The notes beneath the pieces were generated by a model. The model had not been told where the DNA came from, searched no databases, and was given only the letters and a program-made list of their open reading frames with translations. Made by a program: the position numbers and the translations under genes. From the NCBI GenBank assembly GCA_030681515.1, contig JAUXSE010000053.1, forward strand, positions 62,001-126,000: a stretch of DNA of 64,000 nucleotides, in the 5' to 3' direction. Source of the stretch: Geothrix sp. (GTDB taxonomy: Bacteria > Acidobacteriota > Holophagae > Holophagales > Holophagaceae). Positions 15,573 through 23,255 of the stretch are shown in pieces (positions within the stretch are counted from its first letter, which is position 1; every line of letters starts with the position of its first letter).

Positions 15573-18500
15573 TCAGATGGTTGAAATCGCCCCGTGCAGA
15601 TCCCTCAACAATGTCTGGACATCCCGACACACCAGGAAGTCCCACCGTCCCATGTCGCCCCAACGGGTCACAGCCCGCACCCAACGACGGGCCGCCTCAT
15701 GCTTGGCCCGGTCCACATCGTCCTCCTCTCCTTTGATCTCCAGGATCAGGATCCGGCCCGGCGCGATCTGCACCAGGAAATCCGGCTGGTAGCTGTGGCC
15801 GAGACCGTCGTACTCGTAGGGGATGTTGAACTCCAGCCGCTCATTGCGGGCATAGCAGCGGATGAGCCCCTGGCCGGCCGCCTGCTCCAGAGCGAAGGCC
15901 GCGCTCTGCTCCCACTGGATCGTATCCATGGCGGCCTGGTTGATGTGGCTGGCCACGGTGGGCTTGCAGGGCTTCGTGGTCTTGAAGTCCACCCGGGCCG
16001 TGCTGCCCTTGGGCTGGTAGCGGTTCAGGATGGGCACCAGAGCCTGCTCGCCCTGGGCCTCATCCGGCTCGATGGCAGTAAGGAAGCGGCTCGTGAGGCG
16101 CTCCATGTACCGCTCCAGGCCCAGCTCTGCGGGGTGGCAACCATTCCACTGGACCTTGGTGACGGTGTAGGCCTTCACCATCCACAGCACCTGCGGGAAA
16201 AGCTGCTGACGGCCCTGCGTTCGGGCACTGAGGCGACGGTCCCCCTTCCCTTCCAGCAACCCTGACACGATGCGGCGGGCCAACTCGAACTCCAGGGTCT
16301 GGAGGTGCGTGCTGCCGTAGTACTGCTCGCGGTTCTGCTCCTGGGCCGGGAACTGCCCCAGGCCACTGGGATTTCCTTCTGCGTAACCCACCTGGGGCGC
16401 CACGAATACCGCCGTGGGTTCCTGGAGGGGCTCCAGGGCCAGGGATTCCATGGCCGCCACCTCCGCCTTGATGACGTTCCGCTTCAGCTCGAAGGCATAG
16501 CCCTCCACGTTGGGGAACTCGATTTCGAAGGCCTGCCGCTCCGGCAGGGCCTTCACATGGTTCTTGGGCTTGTCCTCGGGGGCCGGTTTGTTGACTGGCC
16601 TGCCTTTGAAGGGGATCACCGAGAAGGGCACGCCATAGACATCCACATATTCCTCGTGGAGCTTCCAGCGACCCTGCGCATCACGGTAGGGCGTGTAGTC
16701 CAGGCGCCGCAGGCCCCGACCCACCACCTGCTCGCAGAGCAGCTGGCTGCCGAAGGCCCGGAGGCCCAGGATGTGAGTCACGGAGTTGGCGTCCCAGCCT
16801 TCGCTGAGCATCTGCACGCTTACCACGCAGCGAACCTGCTCGCCGGGCTCGCCCTTCACGCCCACGGTGGAGACGATCTTCCGCAGTTCCTCGGCGGCGT
16901 CCTTGCGCGACCCGGTGGCACTCTCCGCTTCGGCCAGCAGCTTGGAGTCGATGCGCAGGGTGGCGCGGCGCTGCTCCGTGTTGGCGAAGGCTTCATTCAA
17001 GGCGCTGGGGCCATAGGCCACGGTGCGCTTCTTCTTCCCGCGCTTTGGGGCCTCGTCGTCGTCATCTTCAACTTCGACTTCCTTCAGCACGGTCTCACCG
17101 CTGATGCGCTCGAAGAAGAGCCGCGCGATATCCGTGTTATCGCAAACGACGATGAGCACGGGCGGCACACATTCCTGGCCCGGCGCGGCGGCTTCCATCT
17201 GCTGGAAGCGTTCCAGCCACTGATCCGCCAGCGTGCGCAGGGCGCCTTCGGCTTCGCGCCAGACCACCTCCGGCTTGGGTTTGCCGCCGGATAGCTTGTC
17301 GCCCGCCCGCAGGTTCTCCATGATCTCGCGCCACAGGCGGAAGTACTTGGGATCCGGCCGTCCCGTCGTATCCGCCACCGGCAGGCGCGGAATCTTGGTG
17401 ATGCCGCTCTCGATGGCGTCCACCAGCCCGAAGTCCGAAATCAGCCACGGAAAGGGCGACCCCTCGGGATGCCCCGAGCCCTTGAGGTAGAAGGGCGTAG
17501 CGGACAGGTCCACACAAAAGCGCACACCCACGGACCGGTTCAGACGATCCAGTCCCTGTACCCAAAGGGTCGCCTCTTCAAGGTCGGCCTTTTCTTCGGC
17601 GCTGAGGTGTTCACCTTCCGCCACGGGCGCGGGACGATAAGCATGGTGAGCCTCGTCGTTCATCACGAGGATGGGCCCCCGGCCATAGAGTTCTCCCAGG
17701 AAGCGGCGGGCGAAGGTATCGGGATCCTCCTCGCCCTTGTCCACCACCCGGAAGGTGGCCCCTGCCTCCGCGTGGGGACTCTCCAGGCCCATCTGGTGCC
17801 AGTTGTCCACCTTCACCCGGCCCTTGCGCAGGTCGGGCAGCAGCGCCGCGGGCACGAGATCAAAGGCCTGATAGTAGTTCTTGGCATAGTCCGGCCGCAG
17901 CACCTGCAGCCGCTCCTTGATGGTGAGGTTCGGGCAGGCCACGAAGACCGCACCGGGGAAGCGCTCGCTGTTCGGCATGCGGGCCCGGTTGCAAAGGGTC
18001 CAGGCGATGAGCATGGCCATCACCACAGTCTTGCCACTGCCCGTGGCCATCTTGCAGCCGTAGCGGCGGAGGGCCTGCAGTCCGGCCTCCGAGGGGAAAT
18101 CCAACAGGGCCGGGGGCACCGTGAGCCCCTCCGTGAAGCGGGGTGCCTCGCCTCGCAGCAGGGCCTGGAAGTCCTCCGGACGCAGCCACTCGCCCTTGAT
18201 GGGGCGGCCCTGCGCATCCTGGGGATGGCGTACCCGCTGGTTCTGCTCCAGCACCTCGGTGAGGTAGATGATCGTTTCCACTGCCTCCAGCTGGCAGAAG
18301 AAGAGGCGGCGGGCCCGATCTTCCCGGCCCCAATGCAGCAGCAGCTGGCGCGTGACCGCGGTGACATGGGGATAGCCCTCGGCCCGCCAGTCCCGCACAT
18401 TGGCCCGCAGGAGGTTCACCAGGGGCAGATCGTCCTCGTCCTCTTCCATGAAGAGGCTGCGCTGCTTGCTGCCCGTGAGGCTGCCCTGATGCCAGTAGCG

Positions 18501-18638
18501 GCTGGTCCTGCGGCCGCTCACTTCCACATGGTGGTGGCTGTCGCGGTCGTATTGCCAGTGCCGGTCCGGCTCCTCGTAGGGGCTGCAGAGGATCGGCTCG
18601 GCGACAGGCTGGATGGGGAGCGGCGCCAGCTCGGTCAT
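15573..18638 (-). CDS. res: Type III-like restriction enzyme Res subunit (BPTD_3080-type)
   Basis: A 1021-residue DNA translocase and nuclease. Walker A MATGSGKT lies at about 197-204 and the DEAH box NDEAHH near 327-332. The superfamily 2 C-terminal helicase region includes QMLSEGWDANSVTHI and QVVGRGLRR. A PD-(D/E)xK nuclease core follows at the C-terminus (PDFLVQI at 952, E967-x-K969 in ILEIKG). The fold and order fit type III Res subunits. It overlaps mod by ATGA (18635-18638), so both are translated together, and hicAB follows on the same strand. Confidence 0.92.
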   Translation of the reverse strand: MTELAPLPIQPVAEPILCSPYEEPDRHWQYDRDSHHHVEVSGRRTSRYWHQGSLTGSKQRSLFMEEDEDDLPLVNLLRANVRDWRAEGYPHVTAVTRQLLLHWGREDRARRLFFCQLEAVETIIYLTEVLEQNQRVRHPQDAQGRPIKGEWLRPEDFQALLRGEAPRFTEGLTVPPALLDFPSEAGLQALRRYGCKMATGSGKTVVMAMLIAWTLCNRARMPNSERFPGAVFVACPNLTIKERLQVLRPDYAKNYYQAFDLVPAALLPDLRKGRVKVDNWHQMGLESPHAEAGATFRVVDKGEEDPDTFARRFLGELYGRGPILVMNDEAHHAYRPAPVAEGEHLSAEEKADLEEATLWVQGLDRLNRSVGVRFCVDLSATPFYLKGSGHPEGSPFPWLISDFGLVDAIESGITKIPRLPVADTTGRPDPKYFRLWREIMENLRAGDKLSGGKPKPEVVWREAEGALRTLADQWLERFQQMEAAAPGQECVPPVLIVVCDNTDIARLFFERISGETVLKEVEVEDDDDEAPKRGKKKRTVAYGPSALNEAFANTEQRRATLRIDSKLLAEAESATGSRKDAAEELRKIVSTVGVKGEPGEQVRCVVSVQMLSEGWDANSVTHILGLRAFGSQLLCEQVVGRGLRRLDYTPYRDAQGRWKLHEEYVDVYGVPFSVIPFKGRPVNKPAPEDKPKNHVKALPERQAFEIEFPNVEGYAFELKRNVIKAEVAAMESLALEPLQEPTAVFVAPQVGYAEGNPSGLGQFPAQEQNREQYYGSTHLQTLEFELARRIVSGLLEGKGDRRLSARTQGRQQLFPQVLWMVKAYTVTKVQWNGCHPAELGLERYMERLTSRFLTAIEPDEAQGEQALVPILNRYQPKGSTARVDFKTTKPCKPTVASHINQAAMDTIQWEQSAAFALEQAAGQGLIRCYARNERLEFNIPYEYDGLGHSYQPDFLVQIAPGRILILEIKGEEDDVDRAKHEAARRWVRAVTRWGDMGRWDFLVCRDVQTLLRDLHGAISTI

Positions 18639-21600
18639 GCCTGATCCAGCCGATGCGTGGTCATCACTTCGTTGCCTCGGGGATCAATCACCTTCACGGC
18701 GCAGCGCGCGTGCTTGCCGGCCGCGAAGGGCAGGCTTTCAGTGCCCGCGAAGGCCTTGAAGCGATCGGCATCCGCGCTCTTGAGGGCCTTGGCCAGCTTC
18801 TCCCAGGCGGTCTTGTCGGGGAAGAAGGCCTGGGTGATGCAGAAGGCGCGCCCGTCGTAATCCTGATCCAGGAACCAGGCTGCCACCTTGTCGGCGCCGG
18901 TGGGAACGAGGCTGTGGTCCACGGGGTTGTAGATGTCCACGCCCTCCATATGGACGCGGAATTCGCCGTGCTTCAGGCGCTCCAGGCGCGTGCGCGGCAG
19001 GCCCATGGCCGTGAAGAGCTGGGCGCCGGGACCATCCTTCAGCAGGCCCGCCATGGTGGCATCGGGGCGGATGAGCAGCAGGTGGGTGCGCACCTGGCCG
19101 CCATCCTCGGCGTGCTGCTGGATGGCGCCCTGGGCCACGGCGTCGAAGCCGAAGCCCGCGAAGACCAGCTCCTCGAAGCCACGCTGATAGGCCTGGCGCA
19201 GGGCCTGACCCACCTGGAACTCCGACACATTGCCGATGCGGGGACCGATGCTCAGGGCCACGCGGCGGGCGGGCTCGCCCCATTCACCCTGGCCATGCAG
19301 TACGGGGCTGCCGGTCAGGGGTTCCAGTCGCGAGAAGGCCTGGCGCTTGTTGTCGAGGAAATCCACGCCCTGCTGTCGCAGCCAGCCCAGCACCTGCTCC
19401 TGGAAGGCCTCGGCGTTCCGCGGTGCATTGGAGGGATCGAAGGCGGGCAGATCACCCTCGATGCCTTCGATGGGCGAATCCTCATCAAGGCTTTCCAGCG
19501 CGGGCAGCACGGATTCCACCGTGAAAGGGCCGCTCACCCGCGTGATGCTGCGCACCACCTTGGGCTGGTCCACCAGCTCCTCCTGGGCCGCCCGCGCCGC
19601 AATGCAGGCATTCACTTCATCCATCTTGGCCCGCCAGGCGGCACGGTAGGCCGTAACGGCCTCGCGCAGGGGTTTGGGCCAATCCTCGTCGGTGTCGAAG
19701 GGCACTTCCCAGGCATACCAGCCGCCGAAGTCGAGATCGACGGTGGCACGCTTGCGGGCCACCGCATCGCGCTCCCGGCCGTCCGGCGGCAGCAGCCAAC
19801 GGCGGCGATCCGCGTCCGTGATGGCCCGCTGGCCCCCGGCCTTCGCCTTGGCCGTCAACTTGGCGCGCAGCTGGTCCCGCAGGGCCGGAGTGACTGCGGT
19901 GAGCGCGGCGTTGCAGGCCGCCAGCGCCGCCTCCAGCAGGGGCTCGTGCTTGGCGAAGATGGGATCGAGATCCGCGTTCTGGGCGATGCTGCGCAGGGTC
20001 ACATGGGGCACGGTCTTGCAGTCCAGGGTGCGGGGCTCCCCGCTGGTGGGCTCCTTCAGCCAGGTACCCTCGGGATGGCGCTGCCGGTCTTCGTCATTCA
20101 ATTCGCGCAGCGCATAGTAGTCGAACTTCGCCGTCATGAGCCGCTGTCGCGCCAGGGACAGCGCCACGCGGCTGGTGTCGCAGGTGATCCAACGCCGCCC
20201 CCACTGCTCTGCGACATAGGCCGTCGTGCCCGATCCGCAGGTGGGATCCAGGACGAGATCGCCGGGATCGGTGGTCATGAGGAGGCAGCGTTCGATAACC
20301 TTTTCCGAGGTCTGAACCACATAGCGTTTTTCAGAAGCACCCTGGGTGTCTTGCCAAATATTCGTTAACTCGAAGACTGGATAGTCTTCTTGAAAAAAGA
20401 CATAGGCAGGGGCATCTGAAGGTGACGACACGCGGCCTTCACGAACCAATCGAGCCATGCCACCTGTATTTGTCTTCCAGCTTTTACTCCCGGTTGGGGC
20501 GAACCTCCTTCCATTCAGCTCAAACTCGAATAGACATGATTCTGTTCGCCCCGCTGAGACTAGATCCGTTAACCGGAATGGCTTTGAACCATCAGGTAGA
20601 GGCACACTGCCGCCCTTCTCGCTGTCTGTCATGCGCCTTCGTTCACCACTTGAGAGTTCAATCCATGTGAACTGCGAATCCCCGCCAATTTCCCGATCAG
20701 AAAAGACCTTTCGAAATTTCAGCTTTTTGAGATCCTTCGCAAACCAGATGAGTGAGTCGTTAGTGGACGCAAGAAAAGTAGCCCGAAGCGGAATTTTTGT
20801 GCGGAAAGAAATCTGGGTTACGAAATTATCGGCGCCGAATACTTCCTCCATCACCATCCGCACCCGGTGCAGGTTCTCGTCGCTGATCTGCACGAAGATG
20901 CTGCCGCTGTCGGCCAGCAGTTCTCTGGCGAGCATCAGGCGATCGCGCAGGTAGGCCAGGTAGGAGTGGACGCCCAGGGTCCAGGTGTCGCGGTAGGCCT
21001 TGATCATCTCGGGTTCGCGGGTGAGGTCGCTGTCCCGGTCCTTCACATCCCGCTTGCCTACCTCGGACTGGAAATTGCCGCCGAACTTGATGCCGTAGGG
21101 TGGATCCAGGTAGATCATCTGCACCTGCCCGGCCAGGTTCTCGCGCCGCGCCAACGAGGCCATCACCTGCAGGGAATCTCCCAGCACCATGCGGTTGGCC
21201 CACTCGATGGGGTACTTGTAGAACTGCAGTTCCTTGGCGGGATCCAGATCGGGATCGGCGAAGAGGCTGCGGGGCGAGTCCTGGCGCCGCACAGCGTTGA
21301 GGATCGCCTGGGTGCTCACCCGCTCGTGGATGTGCAGCGCCACGGGATCCACCTCGAAACCGGCCTTCTCCCGCTTGCCCGCCCACTCGATCCAGGGCTC
21401 GTGGACGCTGAGGAGGGTCTGCAACTCGGCGCCTTCCTCCGCCGTGAGGGCCCGCTGGGTAGCCGCAGCTACCAACTCGGCGGCACGATCCGCGCGACCC
21501 GAAGGATCGAAGCGCAACTCCGGCGGCCGGTGGGGGTTGTAGGCATAGGCCAGACGCGGAGGTTCCGCCGCACGGCCTTCCGCCGCCAGCCCCGCAGGCG

Positions 21601-21781
21601 GGTTGTTGAGCCGCTTGGCGCGGTGCAGGTAGTTGGCGCTCTCCGACTCCGATAGTTCCAATTCCGGCGCGACCGCTGTGGGCACTTTGGAACCAGTGTC
21701 CTTCCCGGTGCCTTTGGGCCGGCCCCGCTTGGGTTTGGGGGCATCCTCCGCCCGGAGCTCGAACTCAGCGTCGCCGTTCAC
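18635..21781 (-). CDS. mod: Type III-like DNA methyltransferase Mod subunit
   Basis: From GTG 21781 the product is 1048 residues. Motif IV YLDPPYG (about 224) precedes motif I LDPTCGSGTT (about 512), the beta-class order of adenine or cytosine-N4 methyltransferases. Residues about 316-487 between them, the target recognition region, are encoded by markedly AT-richer DNA (about 20320-20835). A C-terminal extension of nearly 500 residues exceeds ordinary Mod proteins. GTG 21781 was chosen because GGAG lies five bases upstream; ATG 21823 lacks a ribosome site and would place the palindromic operator inside the coding region. Confidence 0.9.
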   Translation of the reverse strand: MNGDAEFELRAEDAPKPKRGRPKGTGKDTGSKVPTAVAPELELSESESANYLHRAKRLNNPPAGLAAEGRAAEPPRLAYAYNPHRPPELRFDPSGRADRAAELVAAATQRALTAEEGAELQTLLSVHEPWIEWAGKREKAGFEVDPVALHIHERVSTQAILNAVRRQDSPRSLFADPDLDPAKELQFYKYPIEWANRMVLGDSLQVMASLARRENLAGQVQMIYLDPPYGIKFGGNFQSEVGKRDVKDRDSDLTREPEMIKAYRDTWTLGVHSYLAYLRDRLMLARELLADSGSIFVQISDENLHRVRMVMEEVFGADNFVTQISFRTKIPLRATFLASTNDSLIWFAKDLKKLKFRKVFSDREIGGDSQFTWIELSSGERRRMTDSEKGGSVPLPDGSKPFRLTDLVSAGRTESCLFEFELNGRRFAPTGSKSWKTNTGGMARLVREGRVSSPSDAPAYVFFQEDYPVFELTNIWQDTQGASEKRYVVQTSEKVIERCLLMTTDPGDLVLDPTCGSGTTAYVAEQWGRRWITCDTSRVALSLARQRLMTAKFDYYALRELNDEDRQRHPEGTWLKEPTSGEPRTLDCKTVPHVTLRSIAQNADLDPIFAKHEPLLEAALAACNAALTAVTPALRDQLRAKLTAKAKAGGQRAITDADRRRWLLPPDGRERDAVARKRATVDLDFGGWYAWEVPFDTDEDWPKPLREAVTAYRAAWRAKMDEVNACIAARAAQEELVDQPKVVRSITRVSGPFTVESVLPALESLDEDSPIEGIEGDLPAFDPSNAPRNAEAFQEQVLGWLRQQGVDFLDNKRQAFSRLEPLTGSPVLHGQGEWGEPARRVALSIGPRIGNVSEFQVGQALRQAYQRGFEELVFAGFGFDAVAQGAIQQHAEDGGQVRTHLLLIRPDATMAGLLKDGPGAQLFTAMGLPRTRLERLKHGEFRVHMEGVDIYNPVDHSLVPTGADKVAAWFLDQDYDGRAFCITQAFFPDKTAWEKLAKALKSADADRFKAFAGTESLPFAAGKHARCAVKVIDPRGNEVMTTHRLDQA

Positions 21782-21789
21782 ACCGACTC

Positions 21790-21810
21790 CAATACAAACT
21801 ATTTGTGTTG
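21790..21810. promoter_or_regulatory. Operator palindrome upstream of mod
   Basis: CAATACAA-ACTAT-TTGTGTTG: eight-base arms, five-base spacer, one mismatch. It abuts the mod Shine-Dalgarno and ends eight bases before the GTG start. A near-identical copy precedes the divergent XRE gene at 21931-21951. Confidence 0.7.
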
Positions 21811-21930
21811 CATCAGTTTGCATCCCGAGAGGCCGCTACTCAAAGAGAAAAAACTTGGGTTAACCTCTTGGCATGGCGCAGTGCCGGCTGTCTCGCTCCT
21901 GGATCTGGAGCGAACGGGCCGAAGAAATAT

Positions 21931-21951
21931 CAACACAAATTGATTGTGTTG
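21931..21951. promoter_or_regulatory. Operator palindrome upstream of the XRE regulator
   Basis: CAACACAA-ATTGA-TTGTGTTG: perfect eight-base arms with a five-base spacer, ending 13 bases before the regulator ATG. With the copy at 21790-21810 it brackets the divergent promoter region (21811-21930), which is relatively AT-rich. Confidence 0.75.
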
Positions 21952-21964
21952 CAAGGCAACTGCC

Positions 21965-22411
21965 ATGAAGGGCCACGAGCGCCCGCCCCGGCAGCGATCC
22001 CCTCGCCATCCCAAGTCTCTAGGTCAGCGGATCTGGGTGGCAAGGGAAAGGCTGGGCCTTACGCAGCGTGCCCTTGGCGAGGAAGTGGGCGTGGGTCAGG
22101 CGGCAGTCTCCGCCTGGGAGAAGGGAACATCCCAGCCCCGGGAAAGCTTGTGGCCCCTGCTCTGCAAGACCCTCGCGCAGACCCGCCGTGCGCTGGAAAC
22201 CGGAATCGGCTTTCCGGTCAAGGAGACGGAACCCCGGGTTTCGGAGGGCCGCGCGCCCAGTGTGGTGCTGCCCAGAATTCCCAAGGGTGCGGAAACGCTC
22301 CTGCTTTCGGAGAAGGGCTTGGCCCAGGAATCCATGACCGCCGCGCAGGCCGCGAAGGCCCTGCGGGAAGCCGTGAAATCGGGCCGTCCAGTGTGGATCG
22401 TGGTGGGTTGA
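21965..22411 (+). CDS. XRE-family regulator, probable controller of the restriction-modification operon
   Basis: A 148-residue protein with a basic N-terminus and a Cro/CI helix-turn-helix at about residues 20-60 (GLTQRALGEEVGVGQAAVSAW). The C-terminal half, including KGAETLLLSEKGLAQESM and the ending PVWIVVG, is unassigned. It is divergent from mod and has a perfect palindrome immediately upstream matched by one in front of mod, the arrangement of a restriction-modification controller (C) protein. Activation or repression cannot be told from sequence. The ribosome site is weak. Confidence 0.82.
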   Translation: MKGHERPPRQRSPRHPKSLGQRIWVARERLGLTQRALGEEVGVGQAAVSAWEKGTSQPRESLWPLLCKTLAQTRRALETGIGFPVKETEPRVSEGRAPSVVLPRIPKGAETLLLSEKGLAQESMTAAQAAKALREAVKSGRPVWIVVG

Positions 22412-22461
22412 CCTTTTCCTTTGGCCCCAAAAGACCGATACTTCCGGTCTGAAGGAATTCC

Positions 22462-22674
22462 ATGTCCCCTCACGAACTGATCTTCCAGGTGGAGGAAGCC
22501 CCCGAGGGTGGCTTCACGGCCCAGGCCCTGGGCGAAAGCATCTACACCCAGGCCGAGACCTACGATGCCCTGAAGGATGCCGTGCGCGAGGCGGTGGCGT
22601 GCTACTTCGACGAGGGCCAAGGACCGAAAATGATCCGGCTGCACCTGGTGCGGGACGAACTCCTGGCTATATGA
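22462..22674 (+). CDS. HicB-like antitoxin (orphan)
   Basis: A 70-residue protein of the short HicB-like type: LIFQVEEAPEGGFTAQALGESIYTQ, then TYDALKDAVREAVACYF and an IRLHLVRDELLAI tail. It lacks a DNA-binding extension. GAAGGAATTCC before the ATG gives a good ribosome site. Its stop overlaps the ATG of a hicA remnant by ATGA, the usual coupling for this antitoxin-first subtype. The toxin partner is truncated, so this is an orphan antitoxin. Confidence 0.85.
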   Translation: MSPHELIFQVEEAPEGGFTAQALGESIYTQAETYDALKDAVREAVACYFDEGQGPKMIRLHLVRDELLAI

Positions 22675-22742
22675 CGCCTCGTCTCCCCCGGGACTTGAGT
22701 GGTCTGGAACTGATCCAGGTTCTGCGGCGTTTGTTGGGCTGA
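22671..22742 (+). pseudogene. Truncated HicA-like toxin
   Basis: Starting at the ATGA overlap, 23 codons read MTPRLPRDLSGLELIQVLRRLLG and then stop. This matches only the first helix of HicA/YcfA-type toxins, which normally continue with the GSHxxxxH catalytic region for another 40-60 residues. No continuation is visible in other frames, and the stop of the convergent lipoprotein gene comes two bases later. The catalytic histidine is therefore missing. Confidence 0.7.
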
Positions 22743-22744
22743 GG

Positions 22745-23158
22745 TCAGCGCCTGACCCAGCTCAGCGCCCACAACACACCCAGGAGGGCGAGGGCATCGC
22801 GCTCGTCTGGGTCCATGCGCTGGTTCCTGAGTTCCAGTTCTTCGGGGCCGGGGCCGCGCATGATGACGCGGTGGGTGTCCTGGGTGGGATCCTCCAGCAG
22901 CACCCAGTCGGGAGCGGTGCGGCCCACCACGGCGGCACCCATGCGCGGGAGGCCTGGCTTCCAGCGGATTTCCAGGGGTTCCCACCGGCCCGCGTTCATG
23001 AGGCGCCAGAGGCCTTCGACGGGCACGGCGCCCAGGTCCAGCACCGCGTCCCGGTCCAGGAACCGCACGATGAGCCGCGCCTGGGGTGGCGCCGCGGGCT
23101 CAGGTTTCCGGCAGCCAAAGCCAGTCAGCAGAAGCAGCGCCACCAGCAGGTATCGCAT
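22745..23158 (-). CDS. Probable small lipoprotein
   Basis: A 137-residue product starting MRYLLVALLLLTGFGC, a short signal peptide with a Cys where lipidation would occur, though the residues before the Cys are not a textbook lipobox. The rest contains RFLDRDAVLDLGAVPVEGLW and WVLLEDPTQDTHRVIM, which I cannot assign. The start at 23158 follows GGAGGAGGGG. It lies downstream of the amidase on the same strand, separated by a hairpin. Confidence 0.75.
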   Translation of the reverse strand: MRYLLVALLLLTGFGCRKPEPAAPPQARLIVRFLDRDAVLDLGAVPVEGLWRLMNAGRWEPLEIRWKPGLPRMGAAVVGRTAPDWVLLEDPTQDTHRVIMRGPGPEELELRNQRMDPDERDALALLGVLWALSWVRR

Positions 23159-23204
23159 CGGCCCCTCCTCCCCCATTCTGATCCCAACCCACATCTTTTT
23201 CTAA

Positions 23205-23229
23205 CGGCACAAAGGGCACCTTTGTGCCG
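23205..23229. terminator. Hairpin between amidase and lipoprotein genes
   Basis: CGGCACAAAGG / CCTTTGTGCCG, a perfect 11-bp stem with a GCA loop, 26 bases after the amidase stop on the minus strand. There is no clear U-run, so termination may be partial. Confidence 0.55.
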
Positions 23230-23255
23230 CCCTGCGACTGCCACCGGTGGAACCC

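Noticed and set aside
15573-21781. BREX or DISARM defence system
   Set aside because: Only a Mod-Res pair is present; no BrxC/PglZ, Lon-like or DrmA/B proteins are found nearby.
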